Below are positions 1-9,177 of a stretch of 45,379 nt of DNA, piece by piece (position 1 is the stretch's first letter; the number at the start of each line of letters is the position of its first letter). The position numbers and the translations under genes were made by a program. The DNA is from Elusimicrobiota bacterium (lineage in GTDB: Bacteria > Elusimicrobiota > Elusimicrobia > UBA1565 > UBA9628), in NCBI GenBank assembly GCA_028714015.1, contig JAQTNG010000003.1:1-45379 (forward strand). Direction: 5' to 3'. Below the pieces are notes generated by a model, which was not told where the DNA came from, made no database searches, and was given only the letters and a program-made list of their open reading frames with translations.

Positions 1-1
1 C

Positions 2-538
2 GATCTGTCGAAGCTGTCCGTGCTGGGCGACGGCGTGCGTTTCCTGCGCGTGATCCTCGGCACCGTGTTCGCCTATTTCCCGATGCGCGTGTTCGGCCCG
101 CTCGCGGCGGCGTTCCTCCTCGGCGCGGCGGGCCTGGCGCTTCTGCCGGTGCGCACCTATCTGGGCGGCGCCGGGATCGAGGAGTGGATGATTTACCGCC
201 TGCTGACCGTGCTGACCCTCTCGGCGTGCGGCTTGATTTTCGCGGCGATCGGCCTGCTCGCTCAGAAGGCCTCGAACGCCGCTCTGCGCCGTCCCGTCTC
301 CTGGGTGGACCGCCCCTCGATTCGCGAGACCGCGGGCGTCTGCGGCGCGGCTTTGTGGCTGTGCGGCGTCGGCGTCAACTGGCCCACCCTCGTTCAGTAC
401 GCGACGACCGGCCACATCACCCGCCACTGGGCCTGGGTGCTTCTCGGCGCGCTCGCGGTCATCTGCGGCACCGTGCTCGTCTCTCTGTCGATCGCCCTCG
501 GCGCGTTCGCCCACCTTCCCCGCGAGGACGCCTCGTGA
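2..538 (+). CDS. C-terminal membrane part of a protein truncated by the window edge, probably a GT2 glycosyltransferase with C-terminal TM helices
   Basis: Frame open to the left edge; several hydrophobic segments; 4-nt overlap with the downstream epimerase gene. Confidence 0.6.
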   Translation, partial: DLSKLSVLGDGVRFLRVILGTVFAYFPMRVFGPLAAAFLLGAAGLALLPVRTYLGGAGIEEWMIYRLLTVLTLSACGLIFAAIGLLAQKASNAALRRPVSWVDRPSIRETAGVCGAALWLCGVGVNWPTLVQYATTGHITRHWAWVLLGALAVICGTVLVSLSIALGAFAHLPREDAS

Positions 539-1521
539 GCTTCTGGGACCGCAAGAAGGTCCTCGTCACCGGAGGCGGCGGCTTCATCGGCAGCCACGTC
601 GTGGAGCGGCTGCTTCGAAATCATAAGGAAGTCCGCGTCACCGTGGCCGGCCGCATGAGCAAGGAGAACAAGCGCAACCTCTCCGAGGTCGACCGCAACC
701 CGTACCTGCGCGTGATCAAGGGCGACCTGCGCAATCCCGTTTTCTGCCGCCGCGCCTGCAAGGGCCAGGACGTCGTGCTCAACCTCGCCGGCGTCGTCGG
801 CGGCGTGGGCTACAACAGCAGGCACCACGGCAGCCTCTTCCGGGACAACATGACGCTCCAGATGAACGTGCTCGAGGCGGCGCGCCTCGAAAACGTCGCG
901 CGCTACCTCGTCGTGAGCACGGCCTGCGTCTACCCGCGCGACTGCAAGATCCCCACGCCCGAGACCGAGGGCTTCCGCGACGAGCCGGAACTCACGAATC
1001 GAGGATACGGCTGGGCCAAGCGCATGGGCGAATATCTGGGACGGGCCTACGCCGAGGAATTCGGCATGAGCCTGGCGATCGTGCGCCCCTACAACGCCTA
1101 CGGCCCGCGCGACCACTTCGACCTCGAGAAGTCGCACGTGATCGCCGCGCTCGTGCGCCGCGTCTGCGAGGGGGAGAGCCCGCTCAAGGTCTGGGGCGAC
1201 GGCAAATCCACCCGCGCGTTCCTGTACGTGGACGACTTCGCCCGCGGCCTTCTCGACGTGGCCGAGAAATACCCGAACGCCGACCCGGTGAACATCGGTT
1301 CGGCGGAGGAGATTTCGATCAAGGACCTGGCCAAGGCCGTCTTGAAGGCCGCCGGGGCCGAGAAGACCGAGCTCGTGTTCGACCCCTCGAAGCCCTCCGG
1401 GCAGCCGCGGCGGGCCTGCGACACGACGATGTCGCGAAAGGTCCTCGGCTTCAAGGCCGAGATCGGCCTGGACGAGGGCCTGCGGCGCACGGTCGCCTGG
1501 TACCGGGAGAATCTGCAGTGA
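535..1521 (+). CDS. NAD-dependent epimerase/dehydratase (GDP-fucose synthase-like SDR)
   Basis: VLVTGGGGFIGSHVVERL Rossmann motif, YGWAKRMGE (YxxxK); GTG start overlapping the upstream stop (GTGA). Confidence 0.9.
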   Translation: MSFWDRKKVLVTGGGGFIGSHVVERLLRNHKEVRVTVAGRMSKENKRNLSEVDRNPYLRVIKGDLRNPVFCRRACKGQDVVLNLAGVVGGVGYNSRHHGSLFRDNMTLQMNVLEAARLENVARYLVVSTACVYPRDCKIPTPETEGFRDEPELTNRGYGWAKRMGEYLGRAYAEEFGMSLAIVRPYNAYGPRDHFDLEKSHVIAALVRRVCEGESPLKVWGDGKSTRAFLYVDDFARGLLDVAEKYPNADPVNIGSAEEISIKDLAKAVLKAAGAEKTELVFDPSKPSGQPRRACDTTMSRKVLGFKAEIGLDEGLRRTVAWYRENLQ

Positions 1522-2258
1522 GAGGCAAACGGCTTCTGGTTCTGCTCACCTTCAACGAGGCCGAGGCCCTGCCCAAGATCTTCGACCGCCTTCCGCTGAG
1601 CGCGGCCGACGAGGTCCTCGCCGTGGACGGCGGCTCCAAGGACGGCACGGTCGAGTTCCTTAAGTCCAAGGGCGTCCGGGTCCTCGCCCAGCCGCGCCGC
1701 GGCCGCGGCGTCGCCTTCCGCGTGGCGCTCGAGGCCACCGACGCCGAGACGATCTGCTACTACAGCCCCGACGGCAACGAGGACCCCGCCGACATACCCC
1801 GAATATTCGAGAAGATCGAGGCGGAGGGCCAGGATCTCGTCGTGGCCTCGCGCATGATGAAGGGCGCCTATAACGAGGAAGACGGCCACTGGTGGCGCCC
1901 GCGCAAGTGGGTCAACCAGCTCTTCACCTTGGCCGCCAACCTGATCTGGAACCGCGGCCCCTACGTCGAGGACACGATCAACGGCTTCCGCGCCGTGCGC
2001 GCGGACTCCCTGCGCAGATGCGCGTGCGACGCCGACGGCTTCCCGATCGAGTATCAGATGTCGATACGGATGATGAAGCTGGGGTTCGTGATCGGCGAGA
2101 TGCCGACGCACGAATACCCGCGCCTCGGCGGCCAAAGCACGGCCGAGTCCTGGCCCACCGGCGTGATCTTCGTCAAAACCCTTCTGCGCGAGATGTCGAT
2201 GGGCCGCGGCGTGACCGCGGCGAACGCCGAAAAGGTAGAATTGCCGACCAATGGCTGA
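1518..2258 (+). CDS. GT2 family glycosyltransferase (dolichol-phosphate mannosyltransferase-like)
   Basis: LLVLLTFNEAEALPKIF, VDGGSKDGT; GTGA overlap with upstream stop. Confidence 0.85.
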   Translation: MRGKRLLVLLTFNEAEALPKIFDRLPLSAADEVLAVDGGSKDGTVEFLKSKGVRVLAQPRRGRGVAFRVALEATDAETICYYSPDGNEDPADIPRIFEKIEAEGQDLVVASRMMKGAYNEEDGHWWRPRKWVNQLFTLAANLIWNRGPYVEDTINGFRAVRADSLRRCACDADGFPIEYQMSIRMMKLGFVIGEMPTHEYPRLGGQSTAESWPTGVIFVKTLLREMSMGRGVTAANAEKVELPTNG

Positions 2259-4842
2259 TCCACGCCTCGACCAGCGCGCCGACGCGGAGACCTTCGCCCA
2301 CCGGGCGATCATCACCTGGCTCCCGCTCCTCTACCTGCTGATTTCGTCCCTGTTCTTCCTGCGCACCTACGACTCCGCGCAGGTGAAGATCTCGATGATG
2401 CAGATGGGCGGCCTCGGCCTGCTGACGATGTGGCTCGCGCGCCTGGCCGTCGCCGGCCGCCACGCCCTCAACCGGGAAGACCTCGTCTGCCTGTCCCCGT
2501 TCCTCGCCTACCTCTTCTGGGGCGTGTTCTCCTACCTGAAGGCGCCGTACCACATGTCGAGCACCGACTTCCTCCTGCGCCACCTCTTCTACATGACCGT
2601 GGCGCTGATCACGATCTACGAGTTCGACGAGGCCGCCGTCGCGCGCCTGTTCAAGATCCTGATCTGGACCGCGTGGATCGCGATCGGCTACGGCGCCCTG
2701 CAGTTCGTGGACAACTCGATGTTCCCGCCGGGGCCCGGCAAGGGCATCGACCCGTTCGTCTGGCGCGGCGCGTTCTCCGACCGCGTGTTCTCGACGTACG
2801 GCAACCCGAACTTCTACGGCGACTTCCTCGTCATCATGTTCCCGATCCTCGTCACGCAGTGGTTCAAGACGCGGAGATGGAGCCTCGTCGTCCTGATCGG
2901 CCTGCTCCTGCTCAGCCTCGTCAAGACCGGCACGAAGGGCGCGTGGCTCGGCTTCGCGCTGGTCTGCTTCATCTTCGGGGTGATCGCCTTCGTCTTCTTC
3001 CCGGACCAGACCAAGAACTACCGCAAGCAGGTGCTCGGCATCGTCGGCGGCCTGGTGCTGGGCTTCCTCGGCTACACGGCCAAGGACCTGACCGGCCGCG
3101 TCGTGTCCATCAATTTCCGTCTTTTTACCTGGGAAGCGACCTGGGACATGATCCGCACCCAGCCGTGGACCGGCACCGGAATCGGCTCCTTCCCGCCGAT
3201 CTACCCGGCCTTCCGCCGCCCCGCGATCTTCCACATCGAAGGCAAGCACAACACCGAGACCGACCACGCCGAGAACGAGTATCTCGAGCAGTTCTTCGAC
3301 AACGGCATACTCGGCTTCGGCATCTTCATCTGGCTCATCGTGAGCACCTTGGTCGTGGGCTTCCGGTCGCTGGGGCAGCTCACGACGACGGCCATGCTCA
3401 AGGACGGCCGCCCGCCGCCCCGCGCCTTCGACCTGATCGGCGTGATCGTCTCGTTCATGGGCATGCTCGGCCACAACTGCTTCGACGTCAGCCTGCGCTT
3501 CGTGTCCTCGGGCGTGTACCTGGGGCTGCTGTCGGGCCTCATCGTCAACGTCGCGCGCGGCAAGGCGCTCTACGAGCTCCACGCGCGCCCGGCGGCGCCG
3601 GCCGTCGACGCGGACGCGGGCGTGCCCTTTTGGACGACCGTATCGGAGATGCTGATCTGGCCGCTGCGCCTGGCCGCGGCCGGCGGCGTCCTCTACCTCG
3701 CTTTCTTCAAGGGCTGGAGCCTGCTCCGCTCGGTCCCGTTCGGCGGCATGTTCGGGGAGTTCTGCCTGCTCCAGGGCCCGCTGTCGCGGGTGCCCGGCGG
3801 CGGCGAGCTTCTGCAATGGTGGCTCGCCTGGGGCGTCTTCGCCGCCTGCATGCTCTGGCTCGGCTGGGTCATGATCCGGCTGTGCCTTCTCTCGGAGAAT
3901 CCCGTCGTGCCGCTGCTCGTGCTCGCGATGCTCTCGCCGCTGTACCAATTCTGGGGCTACTTCAAGGCCGACATCCACCACAACGTCGCGATCTACTTCT
4001 CCAAGGAACGCCAGTGGGAGCCCGCCGTCGGCAACTACCTGATCGTCAACAAGCTCAACCCCGATTTCGTGATGTCGAAGTACTTCCTCGGCAACGTCTT
4101 CAACGACCGCTTCAACATGACGAAGGCGTATCTCCCCAACTGGGGAGATACGGACAATGTGCCGCACGACGACTACGAGCGCGCGATGTACTGGTACGAC
4201 GAGGTCCGCAAGCTCGCGCCGAACTACGTGCAGATGCACCACCAGATCGGCAACCTGCACCTGCGCCGCGCCGAATGGGCGACCAACAACGGCCATCCCG
4301 AGGAAGCCCAGAAGTATCTCGACATGGCGCTCGTGCGCTTCAAGCTCTACTACCAGATCGACCCCGTCTTCGCGCCGAACTACTACCGCATGGCGCAGAT
4401 CTACATGATCCGCAAGCAGTACGACCTCGCGGTGAAGACCTACCAGGCCCTCATTGACGCGGAGCGCTGCGGCGTCAAAGAGTCCCTGCTCGAGAAACCC
4501 TGGCTGCGCAACACCATCCTCGCCTATCAGCCCTATGAGCTGTTGGACGGCAAGTGGGCCCACCGCCACGTCGGCGCCAACCGGCCGCGCGAGTCCGCCG
4601 AGGCCTACACGAGCATGGCCAACGCCCTGTTCATGGACAACCGCTTCCCGGAGGCCGAGCAGGCCTACCGCACCGCGCTCTCCTATGACCCGACCTTCGA
4701 GATGGCCAAGAAGAACCTCGAGGTCACCTACCGCCGCGCCCAGGCCGACGGGCGCCTGAAGCCCGCCAAGGTGGAGCCCGGCGTGAAGATCGTCCCGGGC
4801 ACTCCGGTTCCGACGGGCTGGATCGTCGGTCCTAAGAAGTAG
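2251..4842 (+). CDS. O-antigen ligase/polymerase-like membrane protein with C-terminal TPR region
   Basis: Many TM helices, Wzy_C-like TWEATWDMIRTQPWTGTGIGSFPPIYP...HAENEYLEQFFDNGILG; TPR-like C-terminus. Confidence 0.85.
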   Translation: MADPRLDQRADAETFAHRAIITWLPLLYLLISSLFFLRTYDSAQVKISMMQMGGLGLLTMWLARLAVAGRHALNREDLVCLSPFLAYLFWGVFSYLKAPYHMSSTDFLLRHLFYMTVALITIYEFDEAAVARLFKILIWTAWIAIGYGALQFVDNSMFPPGPGKGIDPFVWRGAFSDRVFSTYGNPNFYGDFLVIMFPILVTQWFKTRRWSLVVLIGLLLLSLVKTGTKGAWLGFALVCFIFGVIAFVFFPDQTKNYRKQVLGIVGGLVLGFLGYTAKDLTGRVVSINFRLFTWEATWDMIRTQPWTGTGIGSFPPIYPAFRRPAIFHIEGKHNTETDHAENEYLEQFFDNGILGFGIFIWLIVSTLVVGFRSLGQLTTTAMLKDGRPPPRAFDLIGVIVSFMGMLGHNCFDVSLRFVSSGVYLGLLSGLIVNVARGKALYELHARPAAPAVDADAGVPFWTTVSEMLIWPLRLAAAGGVLYLAFFKGWSLLRSVPFGGMFGEFCLLQGPLSRVPGGGELLQWWLAWGVFAACMLWLGWVMIRLCLLSENPVVPLLVLAMLSPLYQFWGYFKADIHHNVAIYFSKERQWEPAVGNYLIVNKLNPDFVMSKYFLGNVFNDRFNMTKAYLPNWGDTDNVPHDDYERAMYWYDEVRKLAPNYVQMHHQIGNLHLRRAEWATNNGHPEEAQKYLDMALVRFKLYYQIDPVFAPNYYRMAQIYMIRKQYDLAVKTYQALIDAERCGVKESLLEKPWLRNTILAYQPYELLDGKWAHRHVGANRPRESAEAYTSMANALFMDNRFPEAEQAYRTALSYDPTFEMAKKNLEVTYRRAQADGRLKPAKVEPGVKIVPGTPVPTGWIVGPKK

Positions 4843-5857
4843 TCTTTTTCGCGCGCAGGAGCGCGTTCTCGGTCGCGATCAGCGGATCGATCAGGGCGTA
4901 GACTTCGCGCTCCTCGGCGCTCGCCAGGATGCGGTTATGGCGCACCGCGAGCCACGCCCTGCGCGCTTCCTTGGCGGCGGCCAGGAGCGGGGAGGGCACG
5001 AGCGTCGCCTTGTAGACGGGCATGCTCTTCGCCTCGTCGCCGAGCTCCTTGAGCATGAACTCGCGCGCCTTCGCGGGCTGGAGGCTCTTGACGAGGTAAG
5101 AGGCGATCTCGCGGACGATCTTCCTCTTTTCGGCCTCGAGTATGTCGGGCGGCGTGCCGCCCGCGACCAGGGCGGCCATGCCCTCGGGATACTCCTCGAG
5201 CCACTTGTGCGTGACCTGGCCCTCGTGTATGCGGCGGATCGCCAGGCGCTCGTAGATCACGCCCACCTCGACGCCGTCATGAAGCATCCGAGCGTAAAGT
5301 TCGTTGTCCAGAATGATCATGTCGGACCGATAGTGGCCGTACTTCTTGTACAGCGCGCGCGGTATGGCGAGGTTCGTCGTGAGGTAAGGCAGGAATTCCT
5401 CGCCGACGGCATAGTGGCCGGGGACCTTGCCTTCCGCGATCTTCATTCCCGGAGGGAACGCCGTGCCGATAAGGCGATCGTACCGATGCAGCCAGCCGTC
5501 CGAAAAAACAAATCCGGCGTTCGGGCGGGCTTTGAAGAAATCGGCGAACTTCTCCAGACGATTCAGCGTCCAAAAATCGTCGGAGTCTATGTTCGTGATC
5601 CAGGTGCCCGTCGCCATCTCGAGGGCCATGTTGCGGCAGGCCATGTTGCCGATGTTCTTGGGCACGCGCGTGTACTTGAAGCGCGGGTCCTTCGTCCACG
5701 CCTTGATCATCTCCGGCGTCTCGTCGACCGACCCGTCGTCGACGATCAGGACCTCGTAGTCGCCGAAGGTCTGGCGCAGGACGGTGGACAGCGCCCCGGG
5801 CAGCATGTGCGCCCGGTTGTAGGTGGGCAGAACGATGGAGAAAAGAGGCTCGCTCAT
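4832..5857 (-). CDS. GT2 family (GT-A) glycosyltransferase
   Basis: FSIVLPTYNRAHMLPGALSTVLRQTFGDYEVLIVDDGSVDET, NIDSDDFW; 3' end overlaps convergent ligase gene. Confidence 0.92.
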   Translation of the reverse strand: MSEPLFSIVLPTYNRAHMLPGALSTVLRQTFGDYEVLIVDDGSVDETPEMIKAWTKDPRFKYTRVPKNIGNMACRNMALEMATGTWITNIDSDDFWTLNRLEKFADFFKARPNAGFVFSDGWLHRYDRLIGTAFPPGMKIAEGKVPGHYAVGEEFLPYLTTNLAIPRALYKKYGHYRSDMIILDNELYARMLHDGVEVGVIYERLAIRRIHEGQVTHKWLEEYPEGMAALVAGGTPPDILEAEKRKIVREIASYLVKSLQPAKAREFMLKELGDEAKSMPVYKATLVPSPLLAAAKEARRAWLAVRHNRILASAEEREVYALIDPLIATENALLRAKKTTS

Positions 5858-6444
5858 GCGCTCAGCAAGGCCTCGATCTTCCCCGTGATCTCCTTGCCGA
5901 CGGGGTTGGCGTCGGGGCCGAAGCGGGCGACGACCAGGCCGTCCTTATCCACGAGGAATTTGGAGAAGTTCCAGGGGATGTCGCCGTTGAAGCCGGCCTC
6001 CGTCGTCAGGTACTTGTACAGCGGATGGATCGCCGGGCCCTTCACGCTGATCTTCGAATAGAGATCGAAGGTCAGGGCGAACTTGGTCAGGCAGAAGCTC
6101 TTGATGTCGGCGTCGGTGCCCGGCTCCTGCGCGCCGAACTCGTTGGCGGGGAAGGCCGCGATGCGCAGGCCCTTGTCCTTGTATTTCTGGTACAGCGCCT
6201 CGAGGTCGGTGTACTGCGGGGTGAAGCCGCAGAGCGAGGCGGTGTTGACGACGAGCAGGGGATGGCCCTTGTACTTCGACAGCTTCGCCGGCTTGCCGTC
6301 GATGGTGGTCATCTCGAATTCGTAGATCCGGCCCTTCGTCTTTTCGGCTTGCATCGAGTTCACCTCGTGTTTTTTTGAGAAGGCGGCGCCGGCGGCGAAC
6401 GCCGCCGAAGCCAGCCCCAGCTTCGCTTTTCGAAGGATTTCCAT
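5854..6444 (-). CDS. Glutathione peroxidase family protein (Cys type)
   Basis: VVNTASLCGFTPQYTDLEALYQKY, FPANEFGAQEPG, WNFSKFLVDKDG; ATGA overlap with the GT2 gene. Confidence 0.95.
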   Translation of the reverse strand: MEILRKAKLGLASAAFAAGAAFSKKHEVNSMQAEKTKGRIYEFEMTTIDGKPAKLSKYKGHPLLVVNTASLCGFTPQYTDLEALYQKYKDKGLRIAAFPANEFGAQEPGTDADIKSFCLTKFALTFDLYSKISVKGPAIHPLYKYLTTEAGFNGDIPWNFSKFLVDKDGLVVARFGPDANPVGKEITGKIEALLSA

Positions 6445-6484
6445 CAAGGGGGATTCTACCTTTCGCGCGGTCCGAGTGTCAGGC

Positions 6485-7039
6485 CTAACAATTCGACGAA
6501 TTCTTCCCGACGATCCAGCGGGCCGCGGACAGCAGGTCGCGGCGAACGACGGTGGGCTTCGCTTTATAGGCCTTGTCGCGCCCCCCGTAGCCGGTGAGGA
6601 CCAGGGCCGAGGCGCAGCCGGCGCGGCGCGCGCACTCGATGTCCGAGGTCTTGTCGCCGATCACGAAGGATCCCTTCAGGTCCAGGCCGAACCGGCGCTT
6701 GGCGGCCAGCAGCATGCCCGTCCCGGGCTTGCGCCACGGATGCTTGCTGTCCGGCCCGTGGGGCGAGAGGTAGATCGCGTCCCAGCGGGCCCCGGCGCGC
6801 GCGAGGCGCCGGCGGAGCTCGGCGTGGATCGCCCGCACGGTCTTCAGCGTGAAGTAGCCCCGGGCGACGCCGGACTGGTTGGTGACGATCACGATCTTGA
6901 AGCCCGCCTCGCGCAGAAGCTTCAGCGCCCGCGGCGCGCTCCTGTAGACCTCGAGGCCCGCGATCGAGTCCAGGTGATCCGCGTCGCGGATCAGGACGCC
7001 GTCGCGGTCGATGAAGACGGCCTTTGGGCGGGGCTTCAT
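6485..7039 (-). CDS. gmhB: D-glycero-D-manno-heptose-1,7-bisphosphate phosphatase-like HAD phosphatase
   Basis: FIDRDGVLI, VTNQSGVARG, KPGTGMLL, FVIGDKTSDIECARRAG. Confidence 0.85.
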   Translation of the reverse strand: MKPRPKAVFIDRDGVLIRDADHLDSIAGLEVYRSAPRALKLLREAGFKIVIVTNQSGVARGYFTLKTVRAIHAELRRRLARAGARWDAIYLSPHGPDSKHPWRKPGTGMLLAAKRRFGLDLKGSFVIGDKTSDIECARRAGCASALVLTGYGGRDKAYKAKPTVVRRDLLSAARWIVGKNSSNC

Positions 7040-7103
7040 TTTCAGATTCTAGCTTTTACGCCCTTGGGAGACGGAGAAGTTGCGGTATCGGCAAGCCTGA
7101 CGC

Positions 7104-8090
7104 TCAAGACAGGCGGCGCCGGGCGCCTTGGAGCAGGTTGCGGCCCAGGCTGAAGGTCATGCGGAACTTCTCGAAGGAATCGCGGTCGTCCGTGCCGAAG
7201 CGGAGCATCGTGTAGGGGTCGTCGCCGGGGCGCACGAAGCCCGCGACCGTCGTCAGGCCGCAGAGAAAGCCCGATTCGCGCAGAAGCTTGGTCGTCGCGG
7301 GGCTGAAGTCGTCGTAATCGCCGTTCGGATAGCAGAACAGATCGCACGGACGGCCGACGTTTTTCTCCACGAGGGTCTTGGATAGCGCCAGCTCGCGGCG
7401 CCCCTCTTCCTCGCCGGGAAGCGTGACGATCGTGTGCGTGTGCGTGTGGCTGCCGATCTCCATCAAGCCCGAGTCCGCCATTTCCCGGGCCTGCGCCCAC
7501 GTCAGGGGCCGGTAATTCTCCGGAGCCGACGAGTCGAGGATCAGCTTGCGGCCCAGCTCGGCCTCGACGGGGGCGATCAGCGCCTCGCGCTCGGCGGGGA
7601 GAAGGTCCTTGGCGCGGCGCTGAAGGCCCTTCAGACGCTCGCGGCGCGCGGCGGGGTCTCCGGGCGCGCCCGCGAAGGCGTACTCGAGGCGGTCGGGCCA
7701 CAGCGGCGCGCGCTCGTCGACGAACTGGGTCGCGACGAACAAGGTGGCGGGTAATTTCGCCTCGCGCAGGGCGGGGAAGCCCAAGGCATACACCGACTCG
7801 TAGCCGTCGTCGATGGTCAGGGCGACGGCGTAGTCGGGCAGGGCCGGTCCCCCGGACAAGGAGGCCGCGACCTGGCGCAAGGTCACGACGGCGCAGTTCT
7901 CTTTGAGAAAGGCCAGCTGGCGGCGAAAGGACGCCTGCTGCAGCCGGTTGCCCTGGTAATTGACGATCCCGTCGGACGGCCGGTCCGTGAAGCCGTGATA
8001 CATGAGGACCACGGCTTGCCGGCGGCGCAGCCAGCGCAGAGGGCGGTCGAGGCCGAGCGCGAAGGCCGTTTTTAAAAGGATCGACTTCAT
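7104..8090 (-). CDS. Polysaccharide deacetylase family protein
   Basis: VVLMYHGFTD, VALTIDDGYES, EIGSHTHTH motifs; ATG at 8090 overlapping stop of GNAT gene. Confidence 0.9.
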   Translation of the reverse strand: MKSILLKTAFALGLDRPLRWLRRRQAVVLMYHGFTDRPSDGIVNYQGNRLQQASFRRQLAFLKENCAVVTLRQVAASLSGGPALPDYAVALTIDDGYESVYALGFPALREAKLPATLFVATQFVDERAPLWPDRLEYAFAGAPGDPAARRERLKGLQRRAKDLLPAEREALIAPVEAELGRKLILDSSAPENYRPLTWAQAREMADSGLMEIGSHTHTHTIVTLPGEEEGRRELALSKTLVEKNVGRPCDLFCYPNGDYDDFSPATTKLLRESGFLCGLTTVAGFVRPGDDPYTMLRFGTDDRDSFEKFRMTFSLGRNLLQGARRRLS

Positions 8091-9082
8091 GGGAACATCA
8101 GGTCGTGGTCGCTGTCGATGCCCTGCGTGGGAAGCGGAACCGAGAGCAGGGCCGTGTCGGCGCCGTGCCAGGCGTAGCGCAGCGGGCGCGAGCGGCGCAG
8201 GATGGGGGCTGCGGCCGACAGCAGCGCCTCGTCGTTTCCGGCCATCCACAGGTCGTCGGCCCCCTGGTCGAGCGCCCAGCGCGCGAAGGCCTTGACCATC
8301 GCGGCGCGCGCGGGCGCGGGGCCGGGCCCGACGTGGAGCAGGTGCGCGCGCTTTCTGCCGAGGCTGTCGAACAGCCTGAACACCGCGCTGACGCCGCCGG
8401 CCTCGGCCAGGACGTGCTCCTCGCGCCGCGGATTCTCGAGCAGGCGCCAGCGGACCCAGTCCGCGTCGCGCACGACTCGCGTCGGCGCCGAAGCGTCGTC
8501 GAGGCGCTCGGCGAGGCCGCCGGCGTCGAGCGGCAGGGGCTTCGTCTCGATTTTGGGCGCGCCGAGGGTCAGAGCCTTCACCAGGGCGCGAGCCCCGAAG
8601 CCCAGGGCCGGGCCCGCCGCGGCGGCCAGCGGGCCGTAGCGGCGCGCCAGGGGCCCGGAGAGCTCGAGCGGCAGGCTGCGCACGCTCGCGTCGGCGCGCT
8701 CGGTCCAGCCTATCTTGAGGAACAGGCGCATCGAGAGGTCGTTGCAGAAGGTGATGCGCCGGGGACAAAGGGCCATCCACGCCATCGTCAATGCCTGCCC
8801 GTGGCCCTTTGCTTGATACGCGGGCAGGATCGAGAAGTCGACGAACCAGATCGCGGTGTGTTGAAGACCGTCATGCGAAAGCACGACGGGGATCGCCCCC
8901 GCGTGGCCGACGACGCGTTCGCCGTCCACCAGGACGAGGGGCTCGATGCCGGGAAACCGCCCGACCCGGTACAGCCACTCCCAGTGCTCGGCGAGGAACG
9001 CAGCCCGTTCGGGAAAGGCGTCCGCGTAAAAGCGGCGCAGGGCGCCTTCCTGCGCGGCCGACGCCTTCCGGATCTCGGGCAT
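8087..9082 (-). CDS. GNAT family N-acetyltransferase
   Basis: VVGHAGAIPVVL ... FVDFSILPAYQAKGHGQALTMAWM acetyl-CoA binding motif. Confidence 0.8.
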   Translation of the reverse strand: MPEIRKASAAQEGALRRFYADAFPERAAFLAEHWEWLYRVGRFPGIEPLVLVDGERVVGHAGAIPVVLSHDGLQHTAIWFVDFSILPAYQAKGHGQALTMAWMALCPRRITFCNDLSMRLFLKIGWTERADASVRSLPLELSGPLARRYGPLAAAAGPALGFGARALVKALTLGAPKIETKPLPLDAGGLAERLDDASAPTRVVRDADWVRWRLLENPRREEHVLAEAGGVSAVFRLFDSLGRKRAHLLHVGPGPAPARAAMVKAFARWALDQGADDLWMAGNDEALLSAAAPILRRSRPLRYAWHGADTALLSVPLPTQGIDSDHDLMFP

Positions 9083-9177
9083 TGCAGGATTCTACCTTTC
9101 GTGCCGCCGGTTCGGCACCTCGCGGAGAATAAGTTAATATCTAACCGCGCAGAAATTCAACGCTGGGAGCATGAATC

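Noticed and set aside
4128-4151. Perfect 10-bp hairpin gtatctcccc-aact-ggggagatac inside the O-antigen ligase CDS
   Set aside because: Reading frame continues normally through it (KAYLPNWGDTD); single occurrence, no further support for function.
2173-4569. 798-aa minus-strand ORF opposite the O-antigen ligase gene
   Set aside because: Low-complexity Arg/Glu/Val/Asp composition typical of shadow ORFs in high-GC DNA; the plus-strand frame has clear domains.
6477-7103. Inverted GTCAGGCCT / AAGCCTGACGC flanks around gmhB resembling the GGGGTCAG tips
   Set aside because: Match is only about 7-8 bp, lacks the GGGG, and no long arms pair; chance is likely.
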